Assembly: GCF_001021025.1 (NCBI RefSeq)
Contig: NZ_CP011541.1
Location: 1,240,001-1,304,000 of the forward strand
DNA from: Corynebacterium epidermidicanis
GTDB lineage: Bacteria; Actinomycetota; Actinomycetes; Mycobacteriales; Mycobacteriaceae
Direction: 5' to 3'
DNA: 64,000 nt
In this document: positions 16,315-25,264 of the stretch, one piece after another
Position numbering within the stretch: the first letter of the stretch is position 1
Layout of the letters: every line of letters starts with the position of its first letter
Made by a program: the position numbers and the translations under genes
The notes under the pieces: generated by a model
What the model was told of the DNA's origin: nothing
The model's database searches: none
The model's input: the letters and a program-made list of their open reading frames with translations, nothing else

Positions 16315-16375
16315 ATTATTGTGCATTCCACCTTTTCCCTTTCCATCAGCTACGACGAAAAGACTAGTTAATCCC

Positions 16376-17140
16376 GTGAGCGCTGTACCGCAATCAGAAG
16401 CTTCTGGCACCTCCGCATTGGCCGTCCCAAAGAAGGTCAAGGCCACCAAGCCCAAGGCTCCGAAAACGATGTCTATTGGCGTGGTTCTGGAGCGCTTGCG
16501 GCAGGAATTCGACGATATCACCGTGTCGAAGATCCGCTTCTTGGAATCAGAGGGATTGGTGTCGCCTCAGCGCACTGCATCCGGCTACCGGCGTTTCACT
16601 GAAGCGGACGTGGAACGGCTGCGCTACATTCTGGTGACACAGCGGGATAACTACCTGCCACTGAAAGTCATTCGGGAGCAGTTGGAGGCGATGGATGCCG
16701 GTACCGTGACCTCGCTGCTGCGGAGCGAAGTAAGCCCGCTAATCAGCCCTGAGAACTTCCGAGCTCCTGTTGCCTCGCGCCTGACTGCCGAAGACGTGGC
16801 AAACCAAGCAAACGTCCGCCTGGAGACCGTGGCTGAGATGGTCAAAGTTGGACTGATCAAGGCTGACCTTTCGGGCTTCTTTACGGCCGATGACGTGCGC
16901 ATTGTCTCTACGTGTATGGCATTGGAGGAATTTGGTTTCGACGTTCGGCAGCTGCGTTCCCTGCGTAACAGCGCTGTTCGTCAAGCAGATTTGATTGCGC
17001 AGGTAGCGGCACCGATTGCGCATTCGCGTAGCGACGTTGCTCGGGAACGCGCCGCAGAGACCTCGCAAAATATGACTGCGTTGGTTGTCTCGTTGCATGC
17101 TTCTTTGGTCAAGAACGCGCTACGAGACCAGCTGGGATAG
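16376..17140 (+). CDS. ftsR: MerR-family regulator FtsR
   Basis: The 254-residue protein has a Lys/Ala-rich leader of about 30 residues, a MerR-type winged HTH (IGVVLERL, TVSKIRFLESEGLVSPQRT, SGYRRFTEADVERLRYI) and a C-terminal helical domain. In Corynebacterium FtsR activates ftsZ and affects cell division; the mycobacterial counterpart is Rv1828. The GTG at 16376 was chosen from the usual length; the ribosome site is weak and the frame extends further upstream. It lies between odhI and the DUF151 nuclease gene, two bases from the latter. Confidence 0.9.
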   Translation: MSAVPQSEASGTSALAVPKKVKATKPKAPKTMSIGVVLERLRQEFDDITVSKIRFLESEGLVSPQRTASGYRRFTEADVERLRYILVTQRDNYLPLKVIREQLEAMDAGTVTSLLRSEVSPLISPENFRAPVASRLTAEDVANQANVRLETVAEMVKVGLIKADLSGFFTADDVRIVSTCMALEEFGFDVRQLRSLRNSAVRQADLIAQVAAPIAHSRSDVARERAAETSQNMTALVVSLHASLVKNALRDQLG

Positions 17141-17142
17141 CG

Positions 17143-17733
17143 ATGGCGCTCATTCATGTCGACTACCTGGGGGTAAGCACTCTCGGGCCAGCCGAAAAAG
17201 ACTGCATGGTCTTTTGGTGGGCCGAGCAAAGTCGGGTGCTGCCGATTTGGGTGTCCCCAGAAACCGCTGCGAACCTGCGCAAACGCCCGGTGTGGGAAGA
17301 TGAATTCCGTCCGGACGCTGTGTTGGCACTTTCCGACCTACTTAACGGTGGGGAAGACAAAGTAGTTTCGCTGGCGATCTCGACTTATTTCCAGGGCACC
17401 TTCTATGGTCAGATTGAGTTTGAGTCGGGGCGCAGCATAGAGCTTCGACCTTCCGATCTTGCCGGCTTGCTCTTCTATGTGGAAGTTCCGATATCAGTCG
17501 AAGAAGCGACTTTGGTGGAAAACTCGGTGTACATGCCAATTAGCGAGCTCAATCGCACGTTCGACTTCATGGTTTCCGACGGCGTCGAGATGGTAAGCAC
17601 TGGCACTGCTGTTGTTGAAGAAACTACCTTCCAGGCCGAATCCGAGGCACCGACCGCTTCCGACGACGACGATTTCGCGGCCTTTATGCGTGAGCTGGGG
17701 GTATCTGACGAAGACCTCGGTGGCCCACACTAA
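17143..17733 (+). CDS. DUF151 bifunctional nuclease family protein
   Basis: The 196-residue protein matches the DUF151/BFN family in length and layout: a first conserved half (VLPIWVSPETAANL, RPDAVLALSDLL) and a beta-rich half (FYGQIEFESG), then an acidic tail (SDDDDFAAFMRELG). The family includes enzymes with DNase and RNase activity, but the actinobacterial members have no settled function. It starts two bases after ftsR stops, so both are cotranscribed. Mycobacterial counterpart: Rv1829. Confidence 0.9.
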   Translation: MALIHVDYLGVSTLGPAEKDCMVFWWAEQSRVLPIWVSPETAANLRKRPVWEDEFRPDAVLALSDLLNGGEDKVVSLAISTYFQGTFYGQIEFESGRSIELRPSDLAGLLFYVEVPISVEEATLVENSVYMPISELNRTFDFMVSDGVEMVSTGTAVVEETTFQAESEAPTASDDDDFAAFMRELGVSDEDLGGPH

Positions 17734-17952
17734 TTCTCCCTGGTGCGCCGAAAGTAAAGTTTCCAAACGACACGCCTGTGATTAAAGGTGACAATGAGGC
17801 AGTCTTCGCCTAAGCTTCAAGCTAAGGTTGAAGGTTAAGGCCCGGTGCCCAGGAATGCTTGACGACGGCGCCCCCTTGCCTAACAATAGGAACATCGCAC
17901 GTTTTCGCTTGGGACCACTCGCCCCTAAGCGAAACTACAAGGGAGAAATTAC

Positions 17953-18525
17953 GTGAATAGCCACAACGACAATGCGCGCCGTCCAGTGCAGGAATCCCTG
18001 TTCGACATGGGCCCCGACCAGGAGGTCGGCTACCGCGTGCCAATCGCATGCCAGGTAGCGGGAATCACCTACCGACAGCTCGACTACTGGGCGCGCACCA
18101 AGCTCGTCGTGCCTTCCATTCGCGGTGCCAAGGGCTCGGGCTCGCAACGCCTGTACTCTTTCAAGGACATTCTTGTGCTCAAGATCGTCAAAGGGCTCTT
18201 GGATACTGGCATCTCGCTGCAGAATATTCGACTGGCCGTCGATAAGCTGCGCGACCTTGGTGTCGATGACCTCGCCAACATCACCCTCGTCTCTGATGGC
18301 ACCACCGTGTATGAGTGTCGCTCCAACGAGGAGGTCATTGACCTTCTCGGCGGCGGACAGGGCGTGTTCGGAATTGCAGTCCCCGGCATTATGAAGGAAC
18401 TCACGGGCACGATTTCGGCCTTCCCATCCGAGCGTATCGACGGCATGGATGACCAAGAAGGCAAAGTCATTACCCTCGGAGATGAACTCGCAGCGCGTCG
18501 TCGCCGTCGGGTGGTAGGCCAGTAG
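17953..18525 (+). CDS. MerR-family regulator, second of the odhI cluster
   Basis: The 190-residue protein starts at GTG 17953 after AAGGGAGAAATTAC. It has a MerR-type HTH (VPIACQVAGITYRQLDYWART, then GSGSQRLYSFKDILVLKIVK), a dimerisation helix (ISLQNIRLAVDKLRDLG) and a C-terminal domain that ends in a basic run RRRRRV. It is the homologue of mycobacterial Rv1830, reported to influence cell division and growth. It carries one copy of the GCTTATCGACG word (reverse) at 18237. Confidence 0.9.
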   Translation: MNSHNDNARRPVQESLFDMGPDQEVGYRVPIACQVAGITYRQLDYWARTKLVVPSIRGAKGSGSQRLYSFKDILVLKIVKGLLDTGISLQNIRLAVDKLRDLGVDDLANITLVSDGTTVYECRSNEEVIDLLGGGQGVFGIAVPGIMKELTGTISAFPSERIDGMDDQEGKVITLGDELAARRRRRVVGQ

Positions 18526-18566
18526 ATATATGGGCTAGGGCGCACTCAAGCTCTGCCGGCGTACTT

Positions 18567-18604
18567 CCAGCCACGTCAACTTCTCCCTGACGTGGCTGGT
18601 TTTT
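18567..18604 (+). terminator. rho-independent terminator of the merR gene
   Basis: CCAGCCACGTCA and TGACGTGGCTGG form a perfect 12-bp stem with a 9-base loop, followed by TTTTT. It closes the secA2-odhI-ftsR cluster. Confidence 0.9.
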
Positions 18605-18625
18605 CGTCTTTGAGCCTTGGTTGTT

Positions 18626-18887
18626 GGTTAAGGATAGAAAAATGTGTCCGGTCGGTGTTTTGCCGGCCGTGAGGTCTTGCTGCACAAGTGCTATGTCGTC
18701 ACATCGGTGTAGTCCGACTACATAGAGCAGCGTTTTTTGATGAATAAAATCCCACAGCAGTAGTCCGACTACTCCCAAGGGACGACATAGACGGCATACG
18801 GCTCCCCGGCAACAATACATGCTGGTTTTAGGACTACTTCGTTGCAGAAATCGCGAATCAAGGACACGAATTTCTTTACCTAACTCC
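18626..18887. mobile_element. MITE-like element, copy A
   Basis: The 262-bp element is the reverse-oriented sister of the copy at 59648-59910. Its ends form imperfect terminal inverted repeats (GGTTAAGGATAGAAA and TTTCTTTACCTAACT, each joined to GTGTCC). Flanks tggttgtt (18618-18625) and tggttcta (18888-18895) match at 6 of 8 bases, which looks like a decayed 8-bp target duplication. Inside, 31-base arms at 18691-18721 and 18760-18790 form a long inverted repeat, each ending in GTAGTCCGACTAC. No ORF of note is present, so it depends on a transposase elsewhere. It fills most of the gap between the merR terminator and the VWA gene. Confidence 0.85.
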
Positions 18888-18957
18888 TGGTTCTAGCTGG
18901 CCATGCTGCACGGGGATCCAAAACGCGAGTGGCCTCGACCCCACCAGGGCTGCGGAG

Positions 18958-20328
18958 CTAATTGACGAGACCAACCGCCTTGCGAACAGCGTTGGTGATG
19001 TCTGCATCATTCGGGGCCTTTAGCGCCGGTTGTGCGCGTTTCGCCAGCTCGGCGTCCACGCCTTCTGCGCCTACGTGAACGACCGCGACGCGTGACGCTA
19101 GCGTTCCACTGAAACCAGGGGCATCAGCTGTACCACTGGTTACAAGGAGAATGCGCACTTCGCGACCGGTTTCGCGCTGGTAGTCGGCAGCCACTTGGTC
19201 TGCGGCGGTTAGCGCTTCCACTGTGTTTGGCACGCCACCGCTGCCAAGGGCACTGACTGCGTTGGCGGCATTGATGCCTTGGCTGTCATCGATGATTGAG
19301 ACATTATTTCGCCAGCTCTTGGTGACACCCAGGCTCAGCGGGGAAGAGTAGTTCCACAAGCCGATCCGTGCTCCAGCAGCGCCCAGGTCACGAGCGGTAT
19401 CGGCGAGTGCTGTCTTCACCGCTGGAAGATGCGCAGCCATCGAATTGGAGGTATCCAACACGATCAGCGTGTCAGTATTTGCAGGTAGCGCAGCCGAGGT
19501 CTGTGCAGGCTGGGGCGCGGGTGCCTCGGTGGCAGCTTGACCTGCACCAGCCTGATCCGACGTCGGGAACTTCAGGGCGGAAACTACACCAGGCGTAGCT
19601 CGGAGTCCTTTCGAGTCCACGAATTTAGCAAATTCCGCTGCGCCTCGGGCCTGCTCTTCGGTGACCTTCTGCGCGGTTTGTAGTGCCACGACGCGTTCCG
19701 GCCAGGCTTCCCGCGGAGTAGCTGCGTGAAAGGAATACCCCGGAGGCATAGAAGCATTGGACAACGCAGCAAACGGCTTGTTTTGAGCTGCAACCTGGTC
19801 AAGAGATTCCAACGGCGGCCACTGATTGCTTCCGCGAAGAACAGCAGCCACGGCAGCAGCATCCGACTGGGTAGACACCAAAGCGGCATCCTTGAGGTCT
19901 GTGGCCTGCGGGCCAGCTGCCACGCCGACGTCGATAAGCTGGGCGGTTGGCCAGTTCTGGGTGGCGGCGGTCCGCTTCGCCTTCTCGAGGCGTTGCTGCG
20001 TGTCAGCATCGGTGTGCGCTGTGAGCGCGAAGGCTGCGTCCGCCAGCTCTACCTTTTGAAACCCGGTGACGCAATAGTCTTGGGTTTTGGGGTGAGTAGC
20101 GAGGTAGTCGTCGAAAAGCTGCTGCGGGGCGGAGGCGTCGATGAGTGCGTAGGGGATCGTGAGGTCCCCACGCGGGCACTCGGCGGTGGTGTCGTGTTGC
20201 TGCGCGGTGGAGTTGCGCAGTAACAGCCAGGCCACCAAGGCAACGACGAGCACGAGGGCACCAATAACCCACATGATTAACTCTTTAGACACCCCAGAGT
20301 TTGATTGTGGTGAACGGTGACGGCCCAT
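18958..20328 (-). CDS. membrane-anchored von Willebrand factor A domain protein
   Basis: The 456-residue protein starts at ATG 20328 after AAAGGAGTAACG, not at the longer frame to 20523. It has a short cytoplasmic start, one membrane segment (IMWVIGALVLVVALVAWLLL, about 18-37), an extracytoplasmic substrate-binding-like region (about 45-270) and a C-terminal VWA domain with a MIDAS motif DTSNSMA and a later GVPNTVEAL Thr. A role in cell-envelope complexes is plausible, the partner is unknown. The gene upstream stops two bases away, so they are cotranscribed. Confidence 0.85.
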   Translation of the reverse strand: MGRHRSPQSNSGVSKELIMWVIGALVLVVALVAWLLLRNSTAQQHDTTAECPRGDLTIPYALIDASAPQQLFDDYLATHPKTQDYCVTGFQKVELADAAFALTAHTDADTQQRLEKAKRTAATQNWPTAQLIDVGVAAGPQATDLKDAALVSTQSDAAAVAAVLRGSNQWPPLESLDQVAAQNKPFAALSNASMPPGYSFHAATPREAWPERVVALQTAQKVTEEQARGAAEFAKFVDSKGLRATPGVVSALKFPTSDQAGAGQAATEAPAPQPAQTSAALPANTDTLIVLDTSNSMAAHLPAVKTALADTARDLGAAGARIGLWNYSSPLSLGVTKSWRNNVSIIDDSQGINAANAVSALGSGGVPNTVEALTAADQVAADYQRETGREVRILLVTSGTADAPGFSGTLASRVAVVHVGAEGVDAELAKRAQPALKAPNDADITNAVRKAVGLVN

Positions 20329-20330
20329 CG

Positions 20331-21215
20331 TTACTCCTTTACGGTTGCCAAGGCGGGGGACAGTACTGCTAACAAATTCTGCCTCAAAACTGCAGCTCGT
20401 TGGCTTAACTGCCGTTGGCGTGTCACGTATTCGGCTTTGCCTTCGGGCGTTTCGATCGCGACCACGCCGAGGCCTAGCGGTCGGCAATCGTAGGGAGAGG
20501 CTTCCATATCGAGGCGTCGGCACTCTTTAGCGAGCTCGAAACAGTCCAGCCACATAGACCCTGGGATGAGTGGGCCAAGTTTATACGCCCATTTGTACAG
20601 GTCCATTCCTGCATGCAGGCAGCCGCGTTGGTCAAAGTCCGGCTGATCCTCCCGAGAAAGCACCCGGAAATTGAGGGAACGCGCCGGAGGAGTGAAGAAC
20701 CGGAACGCGTCGTAATGCGTGCAGCGTATCGAGTGATTTTCCACCACTTGATCAGTACCCGCAGGCCCCAGCCGTAGCTGCAGGTCATGGCGAGTTTCTG
20801 CGGATCGATACACCATGGCCCACTCGTGCAAACCAAAGCAATCGTAGTGCGCCGGGTTGGTCTCGGTGCGCTGGAAGAGGTCTTCGATATAAGCAATCGC
20901 TTGACGACGCCGGTCGATGAAACCAACCTCATCAACGGTAACCGCTTTGCCATATGGCGTGTCGACAACATGATAGTCACGCCAGTTCAGGTGCGGCGGT
21001 TCGCTGGAGGCGCCGTCGAGAAGCAAGGCGGTACCGACGCCGGGGTTCCATTTCGCGAGGGTCGCTGGCTTGATGGGGTAGTAGTCGAACAGGAAGTCCC
21101 AGACAGGGTGCTTTTCGCCTGCTCGGCGGCGAGCTAGATGCTCTTTGGTCAGGTCGTGTGCGCGATCCTCATGCGCACGCAGGAGGGGTTGCCATTGCTC
21201 AGGGGAAAGCAGCAT
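20331..21215 (-). CDS. conserved actinobacterial protein, often annotated as 3-methyladenine DNA glycosylase
   Basis: The 294-residue protein has distinctive Trp/His/Tyr motifs (KHPVWDFLFDYYPIKPA, HYDCFGLHEWAMVYR, RGCLHAGMDLYKWAYKL) that I recall from corynebacterial and mycobacterial proteins annotated as 3-methyladenine DNA glycosylase. No helix-hairpin-helix or AAG fold is evident, so that name should not be trusted. Conserved His, Asp and Cys residues would suit a metal-binding enzyme. It starts right after the CNNM-like gene, with its ribosome site inside that gene, and couples to the VWA gene. Confidence 0.75.
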   Translation of the reverse strand: MLLSPEQWQPLLRAHEDRAHDLTKEHLARRRAGEKHPVWDFLFDYYPIKPATLAKWNPGVGTALLLDGASSEPPHLNWRDYHVVDTPYGKAVTVDEVGFIDRRRQAIAYIEDLFQRTETNPAHYDCFGLHEWAMVYRSAETRHDLQLRLGPAGTDQVVENHSIRCTHYDAFRFFTPPARSLNFRVLSREDQPDFDQRGCLHAGMDLYKWAYKLGPLIPGSMWLDCFELAKECRRLDMEASPYDCRPLGLGVVAIETPEGKAEYVTRQRQLSQRAAVLRQNLLAVLSPALATVKE

Positions 21216-21216
21216 G

Positions 21217-22272
21217 CTAGTCGGCCTTATGCGTCCAGTCGCGGACTGTACCCACGTACTCCTCGATCAAGTCCTCCAGAGTCAGCATGCCCACGAGCTT
21301 GCCTTTGTCACGCACCTGGGCCATATGGGCGCGACGACGACGCATCAAGGCCACGGCCTCATCCATCGTGGTAGATAGCTCAATCGTGGTCAACGGGCGC
21401 AGGCTGGCTTTCGGGAGGACCGTCTCGCGCGGAGTGGAGCTGCTCACGCGGTCGAGAATGTCTTTGATGTGGACATAACCGATCGGGTTGGACGTCTTAC
21501 CCATCACCGGAAAACGTGAGAAGCCGGTGGAGTTGACGGCATCAACTAGCGAGCCCAGCGTCGGACCCTGGGTGCCAAAGTGCAACACCTCGGCCTTTTC
21601 CATTGGAATGAGCACTTCGCGGACTGTTCTATTATCCGAGCGTAGTGCATTGGCCAGGCGGGTATGTTCTTCGGCATCCAACAATCCCTCCGAGCGGGAT
21701 TCGCGGATCATCGTAGCCAATTGTTTCTGGTCCACTGTGGCGTCGAGCTCGTCCTTCTGCTCAATGCCAAACATTTTGAGGGTGAGCCGGGCGATCGTGT
21801 TCATCGCGTGAAGCAATGGGCGGGTGACGCGGACGAACATCATATGCGCAGGCACCAGTGCCAATGCCACGGTTTCGGGTCCCACGATGGCGATGTTCTT
21901 AGGCACCATTTCGCCAAAGAGGATGTGCAAAATCGTGACGATCAGCAGCGCGACCGCGAAGGATACCGGATGCAGAAGTGGGTCTGGAAGGCCGGCCAGC
22001 TGGAAAGGCTTCTCCAGTAGGTGGGCGATAGCTGGTTCACCTACTTTACCGAGGATCAGCGAACATACCGTGATGCCAAACTGGGCACCAGCCAGCATCA
22101 TAGACAAATCCTCGCTCGCCTCAATGACCGCGCGGGCTCGCATTTTTCCTTGCGCGACGAGCGCTTCCAGGCGGTCACGTCGGGAGGTGATCAAGGCGAA
22201 CTCTGCGCCCACGAAAAACGCATTGGCGGCGAGTAGAAGGACTGTTAACAAAGCTGCGGTAAAGAAACTCAC
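21217..22272 (-). CDS. CNNM/CorC-like membrane protein with CBS domains (short)
   Basis: The 351-residue protein has a DUF21 membrane domain (about 1-180, four hydrophobic segments; the FGEMVPKNIAI motif) and a CBS pair (about 200-340; VLIPMEKAEVL, FSRFPVMGKTSNPIGYVHIKDIL). These proteins move or regulate Mg2+ or other cations; older annotation calls them hemolysins. The C-terminal CorC/HlyC domain is absent, unlike its larger neighbour, with which it overlaps by four bases (ATGA). The pair matches the order of Rv1841c and Rv1842c. Confidence 0.9.
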   Translation of the reverse strand: MSFFTAALLTVLLLAANAFFVGAEFALITSRRDRLEALVAQGKMRARAVIEASEDLSMMLAGAQFGITVCSLILGKVGEPAIAHLLEKPFQLAGLPDPLLHPVSFAVALLIVTILHILFGEMVPKNIAIVGPETVALALVPAHMMFVRVTRPLLHAMNTIARLTLKMFGIEQKDELDATVDQKQLATMIRESRSEGLLDAEEHTRLANALRSDNRTVREVLIPMEKAEVLHFGTQGPTLGSLVDAVNSTGFSRFPVMGKTSNPIGYVHIKDILDRVSSSTPRETVLPKASLRPLTTIELSTTMDEAVALMRRRRAHMAQVRDKGKLVGMLTLEDLIEEYVGTVRDWTHKAD

Positions 22273-23648
22273 TTCATCATCTCCGTAGCTTCTTCGTTAC
22301 TGACCGGCTGCAATACCACGCGGTCAACGCGGCGACCTTCCATCGAGGTGATCAATGCGGTCCATCGCCCCCGGATTCCCGATTCGAATTCGCCGGAAAA
22401 GTCATTTTCCGGATCCGGAAGCAACACGAGGTCGCCTTCGACCGGGATACGGCCCAAGGTGGTCATGATGAGGCCTCCGAGTGTTTCATAAGGGCCTTCC
22501 GGTGGGTAATAGCCAGTCGTTTCTGGAAGATCGTCTACCCGGGCCAGTCCGTCGATATCCCAGGCCGCGCCATTTCGGACAAACTCGCGATCGGCGTCGT
22601 CGTCGTATTCGTCGTAGACTTCGCCGAGAATTTCTTCGACGACGTCCTCGATCGTGACTAGCCCCGCGGTACCGCCGTATTCGTCGGCGACGAGTACCAC
22701 CTGCGAACCAGCGGAACGCACCGCGTTGAGGACCGCGTCTCCGTCAAGCGAATCCGGGATCACTGGAACCGGGCGGGCCAAGGTGCGCAGCGTTACGGTG
22801 CTGCGCTGTGCTGGGTCGACGGCGAACGCGTTTTTGACGTGGACCACGCCGATGGTGTTGTCCAAGTCGCCGTCGATAACCGGAAACCGCGAGTGCCCGG
22901 TTTCGCGGGCGAGTTCGAGAAGGTCAAGCACGGTGTCATCAACGCTCAAAGCCTCAATTTTGGCGCGCGGCGTCATGAATTCTTCCGCGGTGGATTCGCC
23001 GAATTCTAGAGAGTTACCCAGCAGTACCGCGGTGGATTTGTCAAGTTCACCATGCTCCGCGGAGGTCCGAACCAGGGATTGCAGCTCTTGGGGAGAACGC
23101 GCCGACGCAAGCTCGTCGACAGGCTCGATGCCGAATTTCCGGAGCACGGCATTAGCCGCCGAGTTCAGCCCCACAATGAACCACTTGAAAACCAGATTGA
23201 AAATATGCACTGGTCGGGTGACCCCGCGAGCCGTTTGGATAGGCAGCGTGATCGCGATATTTTTAGGGACCAGCTCGCCGTACACCATCGATAGCAGCGT
23301 CGCGATGAGCATCGCCAGCACTAGGGCCGTTGGCTGGGAGGCGCTCGCGGAAAGACCGCACAGCTGCAGGAGCGGTGTCAGGTACTGGGACAGGATAGGC
23401 TCGGCAAGGAAACCTGTTGCCAGCGTGGTGATCGTGATGCCTAGCTGCGCGCCGGAAAGCACGAACGACAAGTTGTTATAGTCGCGTTGTACTGCGCGGG
23501 CCAACGCATCGTTCTTGGTGGTTACGTGCTGCTCAACAGTGGAACGCTCGATGCCACTCAACGCGAATTCGATTGCGACAAAACAGCCGGTGCCCGCGGT
23601 CAGCGCGATAAAGCCCAGCAATGACAAAATGCTCATTAGGATTTCCAT
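22269..23648 (-). CDS. CNNM/CorC-like membrane protein with CBS and CorC domains (long)
   Basis: The 459-residue protein has a DUF21 membrane domain (about 1-195, YGELVPKNIAI), two CBS repeats (about 210-345; EFMTPRAKIEAL, GHSRFPVIDGDLDN) and a C-terminal CorC_HlyC domain (about 360-445; GAAWDIDGLARVDDLPE, ETLGGLIMTTLGRIP). It probably pairs with the shorter paralogue encoded directly after it. ATG 23648 follows TTAGGAGCCACAC. Confidence 0.92.
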   Translation of the reverse strand: MEILMSILSLLGFIALTAGTGCFVAIEFALSGIERSTVEQHVTTKNDALARAVQRDYNNLSFVLSGAQLGITITTLATGFLAEPILSQYLTPLLQLCGLSASASQPTALVLAMLIATLLSMVYGELVPKNIAITLPIQTARGVTRPVHIFNLVFKWFIVGLNSAANAVLRKFGIEPVDELASARSPQELQSLVRTSAEHGELDKSTAVLLGNSLEFGESTAEEFMTPRAKIEALSVDDTVLDLLELARETGHSRFPVIDGDLDNTIGVVHVKNAFAVDPAQRSTVTLRTLARPVPVIPDSLDGDAVLNAVRSAGSQVVLVADEYGGTAGLVTIEDVVEEILGEVYDEYDDDADREFVRNGAAWDIDGLARVDDLPETTGYYPPEGPYETLGGLIMTTLGRIPVEGDLVLLPDPENDFSGEFESGIRGRWTALITSMEGRRVDRVVLQPVSNEEATEMMK

Positions 23649-23686
23649 GTGTGGCTCCTAAGTATACTGCCTGTCGTTCCTCGCGC

Positions 23687-25078
23687 TTAGCGGGAGTTAC
23701 GGCGTGGCCCGCGCTGGTTGCGAGGGCGCGCTATCGGCTCAGTACTTGCAGCTTTTCGACGCCGCCGCGGCCCAGAGCTTTCACCGGCTTTGTGCGTTGG
23801 CTGTGCCTGATTAGCGTGGTCCTGTTTGCCTCGTGGTTTCCTGGACTTGGTGCGTGTACCTTGCGCTGGTCTGGCTTGTGCCGCCTGCTGGCCCGGTGGC
23901 GGCAAGGGTTTGCCGGATGGGGTGCGGGCGCCGGTTAATTCAATTAGCTTCGCAGAATTGGCCGTAACCTCGAATTCCTTCGCGTTCACCCCAGCTTTCT
24001 TGATGAGGGCTTCGACTTCCGCACGCTGTTCGTCCAGGACGAGGGTAACTACCGCTCCGGTGGTTCCAGCGCGAGCGGTACGTCCAGATCGGTGCAGATA
24101 TGCTTTGTGCTCAGCCGGTGGGTCGATGTGCACCACCAGAGAGACCCCGCTGATGTCGATGCCACGTGCAGCAATGTCGGTGGCTACGAGCACGGGGATG
24201 TCCCCGGAGGTAAAGCCCTCAATTGCGGACGTACGGGTGTTTTGCCCTTTATCGCCATGGATACCAACGGCATTGATGCCGACTCGTCGCAGTTTCTTTA
24301 CTTGCCGGTCAACGCCGTGCTTGGTGCGCATGAACATGACCGTCTTGCCCGCACGCGCCGCGATGGCCACCACAACATCGTTGCGGTTGTCCCGATCGCC
24401 GACGAGCAGCCGGTAGTGGGCCATCGTGTCGACTGCAGCTTGAACCGGGGCGGTGGAGTGGGTGATGGGATTCGTGAGGTAGCGCTGGACTAGCTTGTCC
24501 ACGTCACCATCGAGGGTGGCAGAAAAGAGTAGACGTTGCCCATCAGCGGGCGTGAGGTCGAGTAGCTTGCGAACTTGTGGCAAAAAGCCCATGTCCGCCA
24601 TGTGATCGGCTTCGTCGATCGCGGTAATCTGCACGTCATCGAAGGAAATGATGCGTTGGTTAATGAGGTCTTGGGCCCGTCCCGGCGTAGCTACCAGGAG
24701 GTCTACCGGCCTAGCGAGCGATTGGATATTGCGGTTGATGCTCACACCACCGACCACATCCAAGACGTGCAGTCCAAGGGCGGCAGCTGGATCGCTCAGG
24801 CGTTCGCGGATCTGTGCGGCCAATTCTCTCGTCGGCGCGAGGACTAGTCCGCGAGGATGCCCCGGGCGGGAGGCACCCGTCGTAGCCAGCTTGGTCAGCA
24901 TCGGCAGCCCGAAGGTGAAAGTCTTGCCAGAGCCGGTGGGGCCACGACCGAGGACATCTTTGCCCGCGAGGGCATCGGGGATTGCGGCGGCTTGGATCGG
25001 GAAGGGGGAGGTGATTCCTTGGTCGTTGAGGACGCGCACGATCGGCAGCGGCAGGCCAAGGTCGGAAAAAGTAGTCAT
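23687..25078 (-). CDS. DEAD-box ATP-dependent RNA helicase, RhlE-like
   Basis: The 463-residue protein carries the full motif set: Q motif (TSPFPIQAAAIP), Walker A PTGSGKTF, PTRELAAQ, DEAD as AIDEADHMADMGF, SAT, and HRSGRTARAG. The C-terminal 90 residues are a basic, Pro/Arg-rich tail (RKPRGKQDHANQ, GPRRNSR) as in RhlE/CsdA-type enzymes that act on ribosomal or messenger RNA. The ribosome site is weak. It is transcribed alone, between the CNNM pair and a divergent transporter gene. Confidence 0.92.
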   Translation of the reverse strand: MTTFSDLGLPLPIVRVLNDQGITSPFPIQAAAIPDALAGKDVLGRGPTGSGKTFTFGLPMLTKLATTGASRPGHPRGLVLAPTRELAAQIRERLSDPAAALGLHVLDVVGGVSINRNIQSLARPVDLLVATPGRAQDLINQRIISFDDVQITAIDEADHMADMGFLPQVRKLLDLTPADGQRLLFSATLDGDVDKLVQRYLTNPITHSTAPVQAAVDTMAHYRLLVGDRDNRNDVVVAIAARAGKTVMFMRTKHGVDRQVKKLRRVGINAVGIHGDKGQNTRTSAIEGFTSGDIPVLVATDIAARGIDISGVSLVVHIDPPAEHKAYLHRSGRTARAGTTGAVVTLVLDEQRAEVEALIKKAGVNAKEFEVTANSAKLIELTGARTPSGKPLPPPGQQAAQARPAQGTRTKSRKPRGKQDHANQAQPTHKAGESSGPRRRRKAASTEPIARPRNQRGPRRNSR

Positions 25079-25264
25079 TAAGTATCGAGTGTAGCCTGGT
25101 CGGGCGGTGTGACCAATAACCTAGCTTTTCTGTGCACCCCGCATTGGTAGGTTCATCCGTGCGAGTTATAATCATTTTGTTATTTATTGCGGGCGATCGC
25201 TGCGTGGAATGTGTCTAATAGGCGACCAGCCTGCACTGACCTCAACGCCAAAAGGAGCGTCCCC

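Noticed and set aside
18709..18772. GTAGTCCGACTAC repeats as a CRISPR start
   Set aside because: Only two copies per element, fixed spacing inside a mobile unit, and no cas genes.
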